In this document: positions 50,381 to 61,567 of the stretch, one piece after another | Numbering within the stretch: position 1 is the first letter of the stretch | Layout of the letters: each line of letters opens with the position of its first letter | From: Alcanivorax sediminis | GTDB taxonomy: Bacteria > Pseudomonadota > Gammaproteobacteria > Pseudomonadales > Alcanivoracaceae | Direction of reading: 5' to 3' | Assembly (NCBI RefSeq): GCF_009601165.1 | Contig: NZ_WIRE01000001.1 | Location: 1,116,001-1,180,000 of the forward strand | Length of the DNA: 64,000 bases | Position numbers and translations under genes: made by a program | The notes under the pieces: model-generated | Told to the model about the DNA's origin: nothing | Database searches by the model: none | The model's input: the letters and a program-made list of their open reading frames with translations, nothing else

Positions 50381-50773
50381 TCAAACAGTCAGAGAGGGGG
50401 GGCGCAATGGAAGCTGGTTAATGCCTGGGGATACGGCGATGACTGCTCGCGGCACATAGTGCTGGGCGGGGCGATCATTACCGGGGAGGAAGCGCGTCAG
50501 GCTGATGGCGCTGACCTGACAGAGTGTGATGCATTGACAGGCGGTGTCGTCCGGGCAGTGACGGTCTGCCTGATGTTCCATGCCGCTGTCGTTCATGGCC
50601 ATGGATGTGTTGGTGGTGTGGTGATGGCAGTGCGACAAGGCATTGCCGATCCGCGCACCGCTGGCCGCCATGGCGCTGCCTTCCATAGCCACAGCCGTGC
50701 CGGTTACCAGCATCAGAGCGGTAAGCAACAGGGCCACCAAGGGCCGAATGGAAGGGTGCCAAGTACGTTTCAT
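50381..50773 (-). CDS. Small His/Met/Cys-rich exported protein, first gene of the cop run
   Basis: The 130-residue product has a signal segment (PSIRPLVALLLTALMLVTGTAVA), then a metal-binding-like part with HCHHH, MAMNDSGMEH and four Cys in HCPDDTACQCITLCQ. It resembles small DUF2946/CopL-like proteins of copper operons, but the family is not certain. ATG 50773 is chosen over TTG 50788, which lies inside the promoter's -10 region. The predicted transcription start falls at about the ATG, so the mRNA may be leaderless. Confidence 0.72.
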   Translation of the reverse strand: MKRTWHPSIRPLVALLLTALMLVTGTAVAMEGSAMAASGARIGNALSHCHHHTTNTSMAMNDSGMEHQADRHCPDDTACQCITLCQVSAISLTRFLPGNDRPAQHYVPRAVIAVSPGINQLPLRPPSLTV

Positions 50774-50780
50774 AGTGCTG

Positions 50781-50811
50781 ATTATCAACCCATGGGCTAC
50801 CCCAAGGTCAA
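50781..50811 (-). promoter_or_regulatory. CueR-type promoter of the copper operon
   Basis: On the minus strand, -35 TTGACC (50811-50806) and -10 GATAAT (50786-50781) are 19 bp apart with a dyad ACCTTGGGG / CCCATGGGT in the spacer. This is the long-spacer design activated by CueR/MerR proteins. It overlaps the last codon of the upstream LysE-type gene (stop at 50808). Confidence 0.82.
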
Positions 50812-51443
50812 GGCATAGTCGCCAGGGACTGGAAGGCCACGCTGCAGGCGATGACTACCAGCAGTATAGCGGTACCCCTCTCGACCCAGTGATGGTGGAC
50901 GCGCAGCCAGGGCAAGAAGCGGCTGCGGCCCAGCAAAACGGCCACCAGCACATACCAGCCGCCATCAATGAGCATGGAGGTTAGCACCATCTGGACGCGG
51001 GCGGTCTGGCTCATGCCTGCGTCAAGAAACTGGCTGAACAAGGCGAGGAAAAAGAGCGCCACCTTGGGGTTGAGGAAGGCCACCATGAAGCCATCCCGGG
51101 CGGCGCCATGCAGCACATGCAGCGACTTTTCCGACTCTGCATATGACAAAGGCTGCTTTCCAGCCTGCCAGCTTTTCCATGCCATCCAGATCAGAAATGC
51201 CGCTCCGCCCAGTGACAGTACCTGTTCCATGACGGGGTGACGGTGAAACAGGACTGCCAGGCCGGTGACAGTGGCTGCGGCCCACAGACCAATGCCCAAA
51301 GCGTGAGTGATACCGGCCACTGCGCCGGCCCTGTGGCCTCCGTGCAGAGTGTGTCGTGTGATCACTGCCAGGCTGATGCCCGGGGTCATGGCGCCCAAGG
51401 CGCAAACGCTGGCCAGCAAAAGCCAGTCGTGAAAACTCATCAT
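50808..51443 (-). CDS. LysE/RhtB-family exporter
   Basis: The 211-residue inner-membrane protein has about six helices with the family N-terminus ALGAMTPGISLAVITRHTL and GFMVAFLNPKVALFFLALFSQF. Members export amino acids or similar small molecules. The start codon is ATG 51443 or 51440; neither has a strong ribosome-binding site. The copper-operon promoter lies in its end. Confidence 0.87.
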   Translation of the reverse strand: MMSFHDWLLLASVCALGAMTPGISLAVITRHTLHGGHRAGAVAGITHALGIGLWAAATVTGLAVLFHRHPVMEQVLSLGGAAFLIWMAWKSWQAGKQPLSYAESEKSLHVLHGAARDGFMVAFLNPKVALFFLALFSQFLDAGMSQTARVQMVLTSMLIDGGWYVLVAVLLGRSRFLPWLRVHHHWVERGTAILLVVIACSVAFQSLATMP

Positions 51444-51494
51444 GGGGAATCCCGTGTTGTGGTGTCAGCGGGATCGGGGTTGTTCGGAGGTGAC

Positions 51495-51605
51495 TCAGGT
51501 CTCTACCCACTGGCGCAGGAGATTATGGTAGACGTCGGTCAGTTTGAGAAGCGCCTGCCGGTCGGCATCGTTCTGGTTGAGAAAAGGGCGAGTTTCGAAC
51601 TGCAA
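51495..51605 (-). pseudogene. Possible remnant coding sequence upstream of the LysE gene
   Basis: On the minus strand a frame ends with ALLKLTDVYHNLLRQWVET and a TGA at 51497-51495. It reads like the C-terminus of a real protein. Upstream it runs into the heptamer palindrome and then a stop codon. A TTG at 51605 would give a 36-residue peptide. It may be a decayed gene end or chance; confidence is low. Confidence 0.25.
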
Positions 51606-51660
51606 AAACCGGACATTGCGGCGGCGGTTTTTGCAGCTCGAAGCCCATTACTCGCTTTTT
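51581..51660. repeat. Palindromic element with CGAGTTT arms
   Basis: GAAAAGGGCGAGTTTCGAAC then TGCAAAAACC (51581-51610) is mirrored by GGTTTTTGCAGCTCGAAG through ACTCGCTTTT (51627-51660). Arms are inverse with small differences. Between the LysE-type and DUF411 genes. Confidence 0.75.
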
Positions 51661-51708
51661 ACCGAGCAATTACTTTGCAAGAAACGCGGCTATCGTTGAG
51701 CCACTTGC

Positions 51709-52200
51709 TCAGTTGCCAGGGTGATGGCTGAAGACGGCGGTACCGTTTTCATCGAACAGCAGCACATCGTAGGCATCCACTCGATCACCCATCTCCATAC
51801 CGGGTGAGCCCACAGGCATGCCCGGAACCGTCAGGCCCTTGCCGGCAGGGCGTTCGGCCAGCAGCCGGTCCACATCGCTGGCAGGCACATGTCCCTCAAT
51901 GGCATAGCCATCGATAAAGGCAGTGTGACAGGAACCCGTTCCGGGAAGGATGCCGGCTTTTTCCTTGATGGGTTGCAGGTTGTCGGTCTCGTGAACTTCC
52001 ACGGTGTAGCCATGTTCCTTCATGTGATCTACCCAGGCGCCGCAGCAGCCACAGGTGGGCGACTTGTACACTTCCAACACCTTGTCGGTGGCGGCGACCT
52101 GAGCTGCCGGTGTTTCTGTGGTGGTTTCCGGTTGCGCCGGCGCATCTTCTCCACAGGCTGCCATCATCAGGGCAGTTAAAATAACCAGTAGCTTCTTCAC
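51709..52200 (-). CDS. DUF411 metal-binding lipoprotein
   Basis: The 163-residue protein has a lipoprotein signal (LLVILTALMMAAC, Cys16), then the DUF411 domain: EVYKSPTCGCCGAWVDHMKEHGY with a CGCC metal site, GTGSCHTAFIDGYAIEGHVPA and a Met-rich VPGMPVGSPGMEMGD. DUF411 proteins occur in copper loci and are probably copper-binding. The start is GTG 52200 with AGGAA upstream. It is between the cupredoxin gene and the copper operon, all on the same strand. Confidence 0.88.
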   Translation of the reverse strand: MKKLLVILTALMMAACGEDAPAQPETTTETPAAQVAATDKVLEVYKSPTCGCCGAWVDHMKEHGYTVEVHETDNLQPIKEKAGILPGTGSCHTAFIDGYAIEGHVPASDVDRLLAERPAGKGLTVPGMPVGSPGMEMGDRVDAYDVLLFDENGTAVFSHHPGN

Positions 52201-52218
52201 GTTAGTTCCTCATTTTTG

Positions 52219-52239
52219 GTTACGTGTTACATGTTACGT
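52219..52239. repeat. Three-unit heptamer tract (GTTACGT type)
   Basis: GTTACGT, GTTACAT, GTTACGT. Read on the minus strand (ACGTAAC, ATGTAAC, ACGTAAC) it begins exactly at the base after the TGA of the cupredoxin gene. Confidence 0.75.
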
Positions 52240-52598
52240 TCAGTCTACAATCAACCTGCCCTGATACATCTGCATCTGGCAGGTGAAACGATATTCACCT
52301 TCTGGCGGGTTCTGCAGGGTTATTGTTGTGACCTTGCCATCATCAAGAAATTCACTCGTATCCAGCCCGTGAAAGATCACCTGCTCCGCGCAGGGCGAGG
52401 GATCACGACGATCAAAGTGCAGTGTCAGAGGCTGTCCGGCACGGGCATGAATCAGGCCCGGTTCATAGACCCCGCTTTCTACCACAATGGTGACCTCGTC
52501 GCTCACCTGCAGTGGCTTTTTTCCGCCCGGACGAGACAGCCAGAACCACCAGATGATGAGTCCGACAAGAACAATGCCGCCGAGGTTAATCAAAAGGC

Positions 52599-52602
<4 letters not shown>
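52240..52602 (-). CDS. Membrane-anchored cupredoxin-domain protein
   Basis: The 120-residue protein has one N-terminal membrane helix ([20 protein letters not shown]) and a small cupredoxin domain: [32 protein letters not shown] with Cys and His, and [14 protein letters not shown] with Cys and Met. The ligands fit a copper site, possibly not a standard blue one. It overlaps the copper ATPase stop, so it may pass copper to or from it. Confidence 0.85.
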
Positions 52603-55082
<2,480 letters not shown>

Positions 55083-55128
55083 TGATGCCTCCATATGCGG
55101 GCAGACAGATTCATGCGGTTCATCACAG

Positions 55129-55160
55129 ATTCTGGAACTTGAGGGTAACCCCCAGGTCAA
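55129..55160 (-). promoter_or_regulatory. CueR-type promoter of the copper ATPase
   Basis: On the minus strand, -35 TTGACC (55160-55155) and -10 CAGAAT (55134-55129) have a 20-bp spacer containing the dyad ACCTGGGGGT / ACCCTCAAGT, eight of ten positions matching when inverted. The 46 bases to the ATG form a normal leader. Confidence 0.8.
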
Positions 55161-55309
55161 GGCCGTGTTATAAACTGGCCCGCATCGTTGAAAACTTTAA
55201 TAACTTTCCGGCTTACCGGAAGAGGCTACACAGATTGTTTGCCCGGCCATGCGATAATAGTGGCGCAGTCTGGAAAGCCGTTTAAAACTTGATTGAGGAC
55301 GACTTTATT

Positions 55310-55939
55310 ATGTTTAAGAAAGCATTGCTTGTGTCTGGGGTTGCTCTGGCTGTTTCTGCGCCTGCCATGGCGGAACAGCGTACTTCTTCTGTTCGCGATA
55401 ACGGCTTCTCCTACAATTACGCTCAGCTGGCCTACGATCAGTGGGACTGGGATAACGATATTGAGGTCGACGCACTGACTGCGGAAGGTGCTTTTGCGCT
55501 GGACGAGCACCTGTTTATTCGTGGCGGCCTGTCTTTCTTTGATGGTGATCTTGGCCGTGGTGATCTGGATGGCAAGCAGATTTATGCCGGTGTGGGTTTC
55601 CACACCCCGCTGCAAGCGAAGCTGGACTTCGTGGGTAGCGCGGACATCATCTATGATGATCGTGAATACGATGCCACTTTCTGTAATGCCTTCGTTTGTA
55701 CCAGTACCAGCGCGGATGACGATGAAATTGGTTTCGATCTGCGTGCTGGCGTGCGTGCAGCTGTGGCAGATCAGGTAGAGCTGGAAGGTGGTCTGTCTTA
55801 CTACGACGTATATGACGACGACATCACCCTGTATGCGCAAGGTCTGTTCAAGGCGACTGACGCCATTGATATCGGCGCCCGTCTGCTGTTCGGTGGTGAC
55901 CGCGAGTCCATCGGCATCTTCGGCCGTTACAACTTCTGA
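55310..55939 (+). CDS. YfaZ-like outer-membrane protein, copy 1
   Basis: The 209-residue protein has a signal peptide (FKKALLVSGVALAVSAPAMA), then acidic beta strands (LTAEGAFALDEHLFIRGGLS, VGFHTPLQAKLDFVGSADI) and a C-terminal FGRYNF with terminal Phe, as needed for barrel assembly. It resembles YfaZ-type small barrels. It has a close tandem paralogue. A strong terminator follows. Function unknown. Confidence 0.85.
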   Translation: MFKKALLVSGVALAVSAPAMAEQRTSSVRDNGFSYNYAQLAYDQWDWDNDIEVDALTAEGAFALDEHLFIRGGLSFFDGDLGRGDLDGKQIYAGVGFHTPLQAKLDFVGSADIIYDDREYDATFCNAFVCTSTSADDDEIGFDLRAGVRAAVADQVELEGGLSYYDVYDDDITLYAQGLFKATDAIDIGARLLFGGDRESIGIFGRYNF

Positions 55940-55952
55940 TCAGCCAGAAGTG

Positions 55953-55988
55953 AAAAACCCGCCCCGCGCAAGCCTGGCGGGTTTTTTT
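55953..55988 (+). terminator. Rho-independent terminator after copy 1
   Basis: AAACCCGCC pairs with GGCGGGTTT, followed by a T run, 13 bases after the stop codon. Confidence 0.9.
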
Positions 55989-56148
55989 GTGCCTGCCATT
56001 TGAGTTGAAAGCGTGTGTATCCCCGGCAATGAAAATTTTTATAAAACTCTGCAATAAAGCGACGCGATCGAATGACGGGCTTCCATCCACCGGGCTATAG
56101 TGGCGCCATCTCTGACGTTGTTGAATTTAAAGGAAGAGGACAATCGAT

Positions 56149-56757
56149 ATGTTTAAAAAGACATTGCTTGTGTCTGGCATTGCGCTGGCTATCTCTGCGC
56201 CGGCCATGGCGGAGCAGCGCACTTCTGCGGTTCGCGATAACGGCTTTTCCTATGATTATGGTCAGCTGGCCTATGATAACTGGGATTTCGACAACGGCTG
56301 GGACGTGGATGCATTAACAGCCGAAGGCGCCTTTGCGCTGGATGAGCATCTTTTCATGCGAGGCGGCCTGTCGTTTTATGATGGCGACTGGGACCGCGGC
56401 AACTTCAATGATCCGGACGTTGATGGTCATCGCATCTATGTTGGTTTGGGTTTCCATTCGCCGCTGCAGCAGAACCTGGATTTCGTGGGTAGTGCGGACC
56501 TGATCTGGGACGAAGTGGATTACGACTTTGGCGACGATGACGATCTGGGCTTCGAACTGCGTGGTGGTGTGCGGTTTGCACCGGCAGAAAAAGTGGAATT
56601 GTCCGGTGGCCTGTCTTACATGGACGTGTATGACGATGATCTGGCCGTTTACGGTGAAGGCCTTTACAAGGTCACCCCCGCGGTGGATCTGGGTGCCCGT
56701 GCCAAGCTTGGTGGCGACATCGACACCTTTGGCGTTTTCGGTCGCTATAACTTCTGA
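56149..56757 (+). CDS. YfaZ-like outer-membrane protein, copy 2
   Basis: The 202-residue paralogue has a nearly identical signal peptide and N-terminus (AEQRTSAVRDNGFSYDYGQL) and the same ending FGRYNF. It lacks the Cys pair segment found in copy 1 (CNAFVC) and is otherwise diverged across the barrel. AGGAAGAGGA precedes the ATG. Its own promoter and terminator suggest separate expression. Confidence 0.85.
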   Translation: MFKKTLLVSGIALAISAPAMAEQRTSAVRDNGFSYDYGQLAYDNWDFDNGWDVDALTAEGAFALDEHLFMRGGLSFYDGDWDRGNFNDPDVDGHRIYVGLGFHSPLQQNLDFVGSADLIWDEVDYDFGDDDDLGFELRGGVRFAPAEKVELSGGLSYMDVYDDDLAVYGEGLYKVTPAVDLGARAKLGGDIDTFGVFGRYNF

Positions 56758-56773
56758 TCTATTGGCGGTTTGC

Positions 56774-56809
56774 AAAAAGCCCGCGGGGAAAATCCTGCGG
56801 GCTTTTTTG
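56774..56809. terminator. Rho-independent terminator after copy 2
   Basis: AAAAGCCCGC / GCGGGCTTTT stem with a 12-base loop and a T run; A-rich on the other side, so it may also serve the convergent imelysin-like gene. Confidence 0.9.
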
Positions 56810-56847
56810 TTTGGCACGATCGCCGCGTTTCGGTCATGACCTGTTTG

Positions 56848-57780
56848 TCAGGCTTCCGGTGTCGACCTGTCACCCTCTTGCCATGCCTCGATGACCTGCC
56901 AGCCGTCCTTTTTGCTGGCGGCCAAGGTGTCGAGAATACCAGGCCTGGCATCATTCCACGCTTGTACGACGGATTCCGGCACGTTCTGAAGGGACACTAG
57001 CAAGTTGTTGCCGAGTGTCTGACGAACCGTTGCCGGTATCACCAGTTCGTTGTCATTGTCTGCGCTTTCTTTCAGCTTTTGGTGCTCGCGGAGCATCTTG
57101 CTGAGGGCGCAATCCAGATCGCTGTCTGACAGTGGAGCCTCGCTCATCAGCACCCGGTAGTCCCTGATGATCTGTTCGCCAGCCAGTTTCAGGTAGCTCA
57201 GGCGACGGGCGGCCTGGTTTTCCTCTCCCTGAAAAAAGCTCAGGGCCTTGGCTGTATCGCCGGTCCCGTTGAGTACGACAAACATGGCCGCGAACCCCAG
57301 GCTGGCTTCAGCCTCATCGGTGGCACCATGTTGAAGGCGCAGGGTCTTGCCATCCATTTCCAGGTAAGGGTCGCTGATCAGGCCGGACTCTGGCCATTCC
57401 GGCATGGCATCAATGTAACCGGGATAGAGCGGCCAAGTGTCCATGCGGGAAAGGGTGGCGTGCTGATCCAGCTGGCAGGCGCGGGCGTTTAGCAGCAGGG
57501 CCTGCATAGTGAATGCCTGATACCAGCCCGCGAGCGACTCTCGGAGGGTTTTCAATTGTGCATCGCCGGGCGACTGCTCAAGACCGGCCAGTGCAGCCTG
57601 CCAATCACTGGCGGCCTTATCGAAATCGTCGCGGCCCTGCTGCTGCCATTCGGCTACATCAATACCGGCCTCGGGGGCAGCGGCGGACTCGGTTTCCTGT
57701 GCCGGGTCGTCGGAGGAGTCACAGGCAACCAGCATCAGTGCGAGCAGAGCCGGGATGATTATTCTTGTCAGGATGTACAT
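56848..57780 (-). CDS. Divergent imelysin-like lipoprotein
   Basis: The 310-residue product has a lipoprotein signal (IIIPALLALMLVAC, Cys20). The helical body has the imelysin-like pattern WPLYPGYIDAMPEWPESGL. Where imelysins show the GxHxxE motif, this protein has LGFAAMFVVLNG, without His and Glu. It is therefore likely a degenerate member without the metal site, possibly part of iron or envelope functions. A GAGGAA site precedes ATG 57780. Confidence 0.7.
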   Translation of the reverse strand: MYILTRIIIPALLALMLVACDSSDDPAQETESAAAPEAGIDVAEWQQQGRDDFDKAASDWQAALAGLEQSPGDAQLKTLRESLAGWYQAFTMQALLLNARACQLDQHATLSRMDTWPLYPGYIDAMPEWPESGLISDPYLEMDGKTLRLQHGATDEAEASLGFAAMFVVLNGTGDTAKALSFFQGEENQAARRLSYLKLAGEQIIRDYRVLMSEAPLSDSDLDCALSKMLREHQKLKESADNDNELVIPATVRQTLGNNLLVSLQNVPESVVQAWNDARPGILDTLAASKKDGWQVIEAWQEGDRSTPEA

Positions 57781-57802
57781 CAGATTCCTCTCGTCCGTGG
57801 CT

Positions 57803-58456
57803 TTAGCGCAGGCTGATCACCGGCCAGCCGCGCTCACGGGCTTCGCGTTCCAGGGTGGCGTCAGGGTCCACTGCCACCGGGTTGTCGACCTTTTCCAGTA
57901 GTGGCAGGTCGTTGTGGGAGTCACTGTAGAACCAGCTGCCTTCGAGGGTTTCATTGTGGGCATTCAGCCAGTCATGCAGGCGTGCGACCTTGCCTTCACG
58001 GTAACTGGGCACCCCTGCGATATCACCGGTATAACGTTCTTTCTTGCACTCAGCCACGGTGGCGATCAAATGGTCCACCCCAAGACGATCTGCCAGCGGG
58101 GCGGTCACAAAATCGTTGGTGGCAGTGATGATCATCAGCGTGTGTCCCTGGTCCCGATGCTGTTGTAGCAGGGTCTCGGCCTTGGGTAGCCACATTTCGT
58201 CCAGCTTTTCGGCCAGGAATTGTTCGCGCCAGAAATGCAGCTGGGCCATGTCGTTATCCGCCAGCACTTTCAGGGAAAAACGCAGGTAAGCCATGATATC
58301 CAGGCGACCGTTTTGATAGTCCACATAGAACTGGTCGTTGGTTTCCTTGTAATGGTCTGCGTCAACAATACCCTTCTCAACCAGCCAGTCGCCCCACAGG
58401 TGGTCGGAGTCGCAGCCGATCAAGGTGTTGTCCAGGTCAAAAATAGCGAGTGTCAT
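57803..58456 (-). CDS. HAD-IB family phosphatase
   Basis: The 217-residue protein has motif I FDLDNTLIGCDSD, motif II ITATND, and motif III/IV EGSWFYSDSHNDLPLLE. It is of the SerB-like HAD-IB group (TIGR01490), whose members hydrolyse phosphoserine, histidinol phosphate or lipid phosphates. The gene is adjacent to rppH-ptsP, the order also known in pseudomonads. The substrate is not determined. Confidence 0.88.
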   Translation of the reverse strand: MTLAIFDLDNTLIGCDSDHLWGDWLVEKGIVDADHYKETNDQFYVDYQNGRLDIMAYLRFSLKVLADNDMAQLHFWREQFLAEKLDEMWLPKAETLLQQHRDQGHTLMIITATNDFVTAPLADRLGVDHLIATVAECKKERYTGDIAGVPSYREGKVARLHDWLNAHNETLEGSWFYSDSHNDLPLLEKVDNPVAVDPDATLEREARERGWPVISLR

Positions 58457-58744
58457 GGCCTCTCCTTTACTGAGCGGGTCATTTTAGGGGATGCAGATGA
58501 CAAGTCACAGGCTCTGTGGGGCGTGGGTGGCAGAAAAGGTGGCAAAAGGGTACGGAAGTTGCACTGGTTTCAGGATTCGGCAATTGATTGCAGGTTGCCT
58601 GACAAGGTTTAATGGGGCAACGACGCCCGATCCGCAGAAGACGGCCAGGCAGCCATCTTAACCCTATGATCAATAGGGCATTTCGGGCATTGGGCTGCAG
58701 GGTCGCCACCACGCCACGGACGCAGCCCCAACTCCAGAGAGATC

Positions 58745-59296
58745 ATGACAGGCATTATTGACGAAAAGGGATTCCGGCTGAATGTCGGGATCATTATTGC
58801 CGGCGAGGATGGCCGGGTGTTCTGGGGCCGCCGGGTGGGTAATCGTGATGCCTGGCAGTTTCCCCAGGGCGGCATGATGCCCGGAGAAACGCCGGAAGAA
58901 ACCTTGTTCCGCGAGCTGGAAGAAGAGGTAGGCCTGCGAGAAGAGCATGTGGAGATTATCGCTTCCACAGAAGGGTGGCTGACGTATCGTCTGCCGCGCC
59001 GTTTCTTGCGTCGTCCGCGCAATCGACCCCACTGTATCGGCCAGCGGCAAAAATGGTTCCTGTTGAGGCTGACAGCAAGCGAAGAGTCCATTGACCTGTT
59101 TGCCAGTGACACGCCGGAGTTCAAGGCATGGCGCTGGGTGAATTACTGGTATCCGATTCGAAAGGTGGTGCACTTCAAGCGAGGGGTCTATGCCCGCGCA
59201 CTGCGGGAGCTGGCTCCGGCTCTGAAAAAAGAAGTCGGCACGCTCTCCGGCAAAGCGGCGGCGACGGCTCGAACGGGAGGCTCCGGCGATGCTTGA
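58745..59296 (+). CDS. rppH: RNA 5'-pyrophosphohydrolase
   Basis: The 183-residue Nudix enzyme removes pyrophosphate from mRNA 5' ends to start decay. The Nudix box is [20 protein letters not shown] then VGL, preceded by WQFPQGG. Other family segments are [10 protein letters not shown] and [11 protein letters not shown]. It overlaps ptsP by 8 bases. The 288 bases upstream have no gene. Confidence 0.95.
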   Translation: MTGIIDEKGFRLNVGIIIAGEDGRVFWGRRVGNRDAWQFPQGGMMPGETPEETLFRELEEEVGLREEHVEIIASTEGWLTYRLPRRFLRRPRNRPHCIGQRQKWFLLRLTASEESIDLFASDTPEFKAWRWVNYWYPIRKVVHFKRGVYARALRELAPALKKEVGTLSGKAAATARTGGSGDA

Positions 59297-61565
59297 TACC
59301 CTGCGCCGCATTGTTCAGGAAGTGAACAATGCGGCGGATATCCGCACAGCCCTGGACCTGATGGCCAAGCGGGTGCGCGATGCCATGGGTACTGAGGTGT
59401 GTTCCATTTATCTGCGCAACGAGGAAGATCAGCGATATGTGCTGATGGCCTCGGAAGGTCTCAAGCAGGAAGCCGTTGGTAACGTCAGCCTGGGTTTGGC
59501 GGAGGGTTTGATCGGGCAGGTGGGTCTGCGCGAAGAACCGATCAACCTGGAAGACGCCTTTACGCATCCCAAATTCCATTACCTGGCAGAGACCGGGGAA
59601 GATCCGTTTCACGCCTTCCTGGGCGTGCCGGTGATGCATCACGGTAAGGTGCTGGGCGTCATGGTGGTCCAGCAACGTGATGTGCGCCGTTTCGATCAAA
59701 GCGAAGAAGCGTTTCTGGTGACCATTTCCGCTCAGTTGTCCGCGGTAATTGCCCATGCCCACGCGTCTGGCGTGCTGTTCTCACAGCTCGAGTCCAGCGA
59801 TGACTCCCTGCCCAGTTTTTATGACGGTTTGCCCGGTTGCCCTGGAGCGGCCATTGGCCTCGGGGTGCTGTTGTTTCCCGAAGCGGATCTGGCTTCGGTG
59901 CCGGATCGCCAGGTCGACGATATCGGTGGTGAGATCTCCCGTCTTGATGATGCGCTGGTAAAAACCCGTCAGGAAGTGCGGGACCTTGCGGAGCGTGCGT
60001 CAAAATCCCTCGGAACTGAAGAGCAGGCGCTGTTCGATGTCTATCTGCGCATGCTGGATCGGCATGCACTGCCGGCGGAAGTGATCGCCCTGATTCGTGA
60101 GGGGCAATGGGCGCAGGGTGCATTGCGAGACGTGGTAGATAAACACGTGCGCAATTTCGAGATGATGGACGACCCCTATTTGCGTGAACGGGCGGCGGAC
60201 GTCAAAGATCTCGGCCGCCGGGTGCTGGCCCAGCTGCAGAGCCAGACCCGTCGTCATGTCGTCTTCCCGGACGAATGTATTCTGATGGGTGAAGACATCT
60301 CTGCGCCAATGCTCATGGAAGTGCCCCGTGAGCGTATTCGCGGCATCGTCACCACCCGGGGCTCGCGCAACTCGCATATGGCGATTGTGGCTCGCGCCAT
60401 GGGGATCCCCACCGTGGTGGGCGCCCAGAATCTGCCGCTGAAACAGATGGATGACAAGGAAATCATCGTTGATGGTTTTCGTGGCCGGGTGGTGGCCAAC
60501 GCCTCTCCGGAGCTAAAAGCGCAGTTCGAAGAGATTATTCGTGAGGAAGCTACGCTGCAGGCGGGGCTCGAGCGCCTGCGTGATCTCCCTGCTGAAACCG
60601 AGGATGGTAATCGCATTCAACTGCAGGTGAACACCGGGTTGATGACGGACATCAGCCGTTCGCTGGAGCGCGGTGCCGAGGGCGTGGGGCTGTATCGCAC
60701 CGAGATTCCTTTCATGGTGCGCGACCGGTTCCCGTCCGAAGAAGAGCAACGGGTGATTTACCGGGAGCAGCTGGCGGCGTTTTCTCCGCATCAGGTCACC
60801 ATGCGCACCCTGGATGTGGGGGGCGACAAATCGCTCAGCTATTTCCCCATTGAAGAAGAAAACCCGTTCCTCGGTTGGCGCGGCATCCGGGTCACGCTGG
60901 ATCACCCGGAAATTTTCATGGTGCAGTTGCGCGCCATGCTCAAGGCCAGTGAGGGCCTGAATAATCTGCGCATCATGCTGCCCATGGTCACCAGTGTGAC
61001 GGAAGCGGAAGATGCCCAGCACTTCATTCATCGGGCCTGGCTGGAAGTAAGGGAAGAGGGGGTCGACGTCCCCATGCCGGAAGTGGGGGTGATGATTGAG
61101 GTGCCGGCATCGGTGTACCAGGCCCGTGCGCTGGCACAACGCGTGGATTTTCTGTCCATAGGTACCAACGACCTGACTCAGTACCTGCTCGCGGTGGATC
61201 GCAATAACCGGCAGGTGGCATCGCTTTACAACTCGTACCACCCGGCGGTCCTGCATGCGATTTTGCATGTGGTAGAGCAGGCCCGGGAAGAGGGTAAAAA
61301 GGTCTCGGTGTGTGGCGAGATGGCGGGTGAACCGGCGGCCGCCCTGATGCTGATGGCCATGGGCGTGGACGCCCTGTCCATGAATGCGTCCAACCTGCTC
61401 AAGGTGAAGGCCGCCATTCGGCAGGTGAAGATGTGTTTTATCCGCAAGCTGCTCAGTGAAGTGCTGGCCATGGATAACGCGGAAGTGATTTCCGCCTATG
61501 TGGACCTGCAACTGGACAAGGCGGGGCTTGGCGATCTGCTGCGTAACCGCAAGGCGCTGGCTTGA
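59289..61565 (+). CDS. ptsP: Phosphoenolpyruvate-protein phosphotransferase, nitrogen branch (EI-Ntr)
   Basis: The 758-residue protein phosphorylates NPr at the head of the nitrogen-related phosphotransferase system. A GAF domain occupies about 1-150, then the EI domains: the phospho-His in [21 protein letters not shown]-binding segments ([18 protein letters not shown]) and [13 protein letters not shown] near the end. ATG 59289 has GGGAGG upstream. PtsP and RppH are commonly paired. Confidence 0.95.
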   Translation: MLDTLRRIVQEVNNAADIRTALDLMAKRVRDAMGTEVCSIYLRNEEDQRYVLMASEGLKQEAVGNVSLGLAEGLIGQVGLREEPINLEDAFTHPKFHYLAETGEDPFHAFLGVPVMHHGKVLGVMVVQQRDVRRFDQSEEAFLVTISAQLSAVIAHAHASGVLFSQLESSDDSLPSFYDGLPGCPGAAIGLGVLLFPEADLASVPDRQVDDIGGEISRLDDALVKTRQEVRDLAERASKSLGTEEQALFDVYLRMLDRHALPAEVIALIREGQWAQGALRDVVDKHVRNFEMMDDPYLRERAADVKDLGRRVLAQLQSQTRRHVVFPDECILMGEDISAPMLMEVPRERIRGIVTTRGSRNSHMAIVARAMGIPTVVGAQNLPLKQMDDKEIIVDGFRGRVVANASPELKAQFEEIIREEATLQAGLERLRDLPAETEDGNRIQLQVNTGLMTDISRSLERGAEGVGLYRTEIPFMVRDRFPSEEEQRVIYREQLAAFSPHQVTMRTLDVGGDKSLSYFPIEEENPFLGWRGIRVTLDHPEIFMVQLRAMLKASEGLNNLRIMLPMVTSVTEAEDAQHFIHRAWLEVREEGVDVPMPEVGVMIEVPASVYQARALAQRVDFLSIGTNDLTQYLLAVDRNNRQVASLYNSYHPAVLHAILHVVEQAREEGKKVSVCGEMAGEPAAALMLMAMGVDALSMNASNLLKVKAAIRQVKMCFIRKLLSEVLAMDNAEVISAYVDLQLDKAGLGDLLRNRKALA

Positions 61566-61567
61566 GC

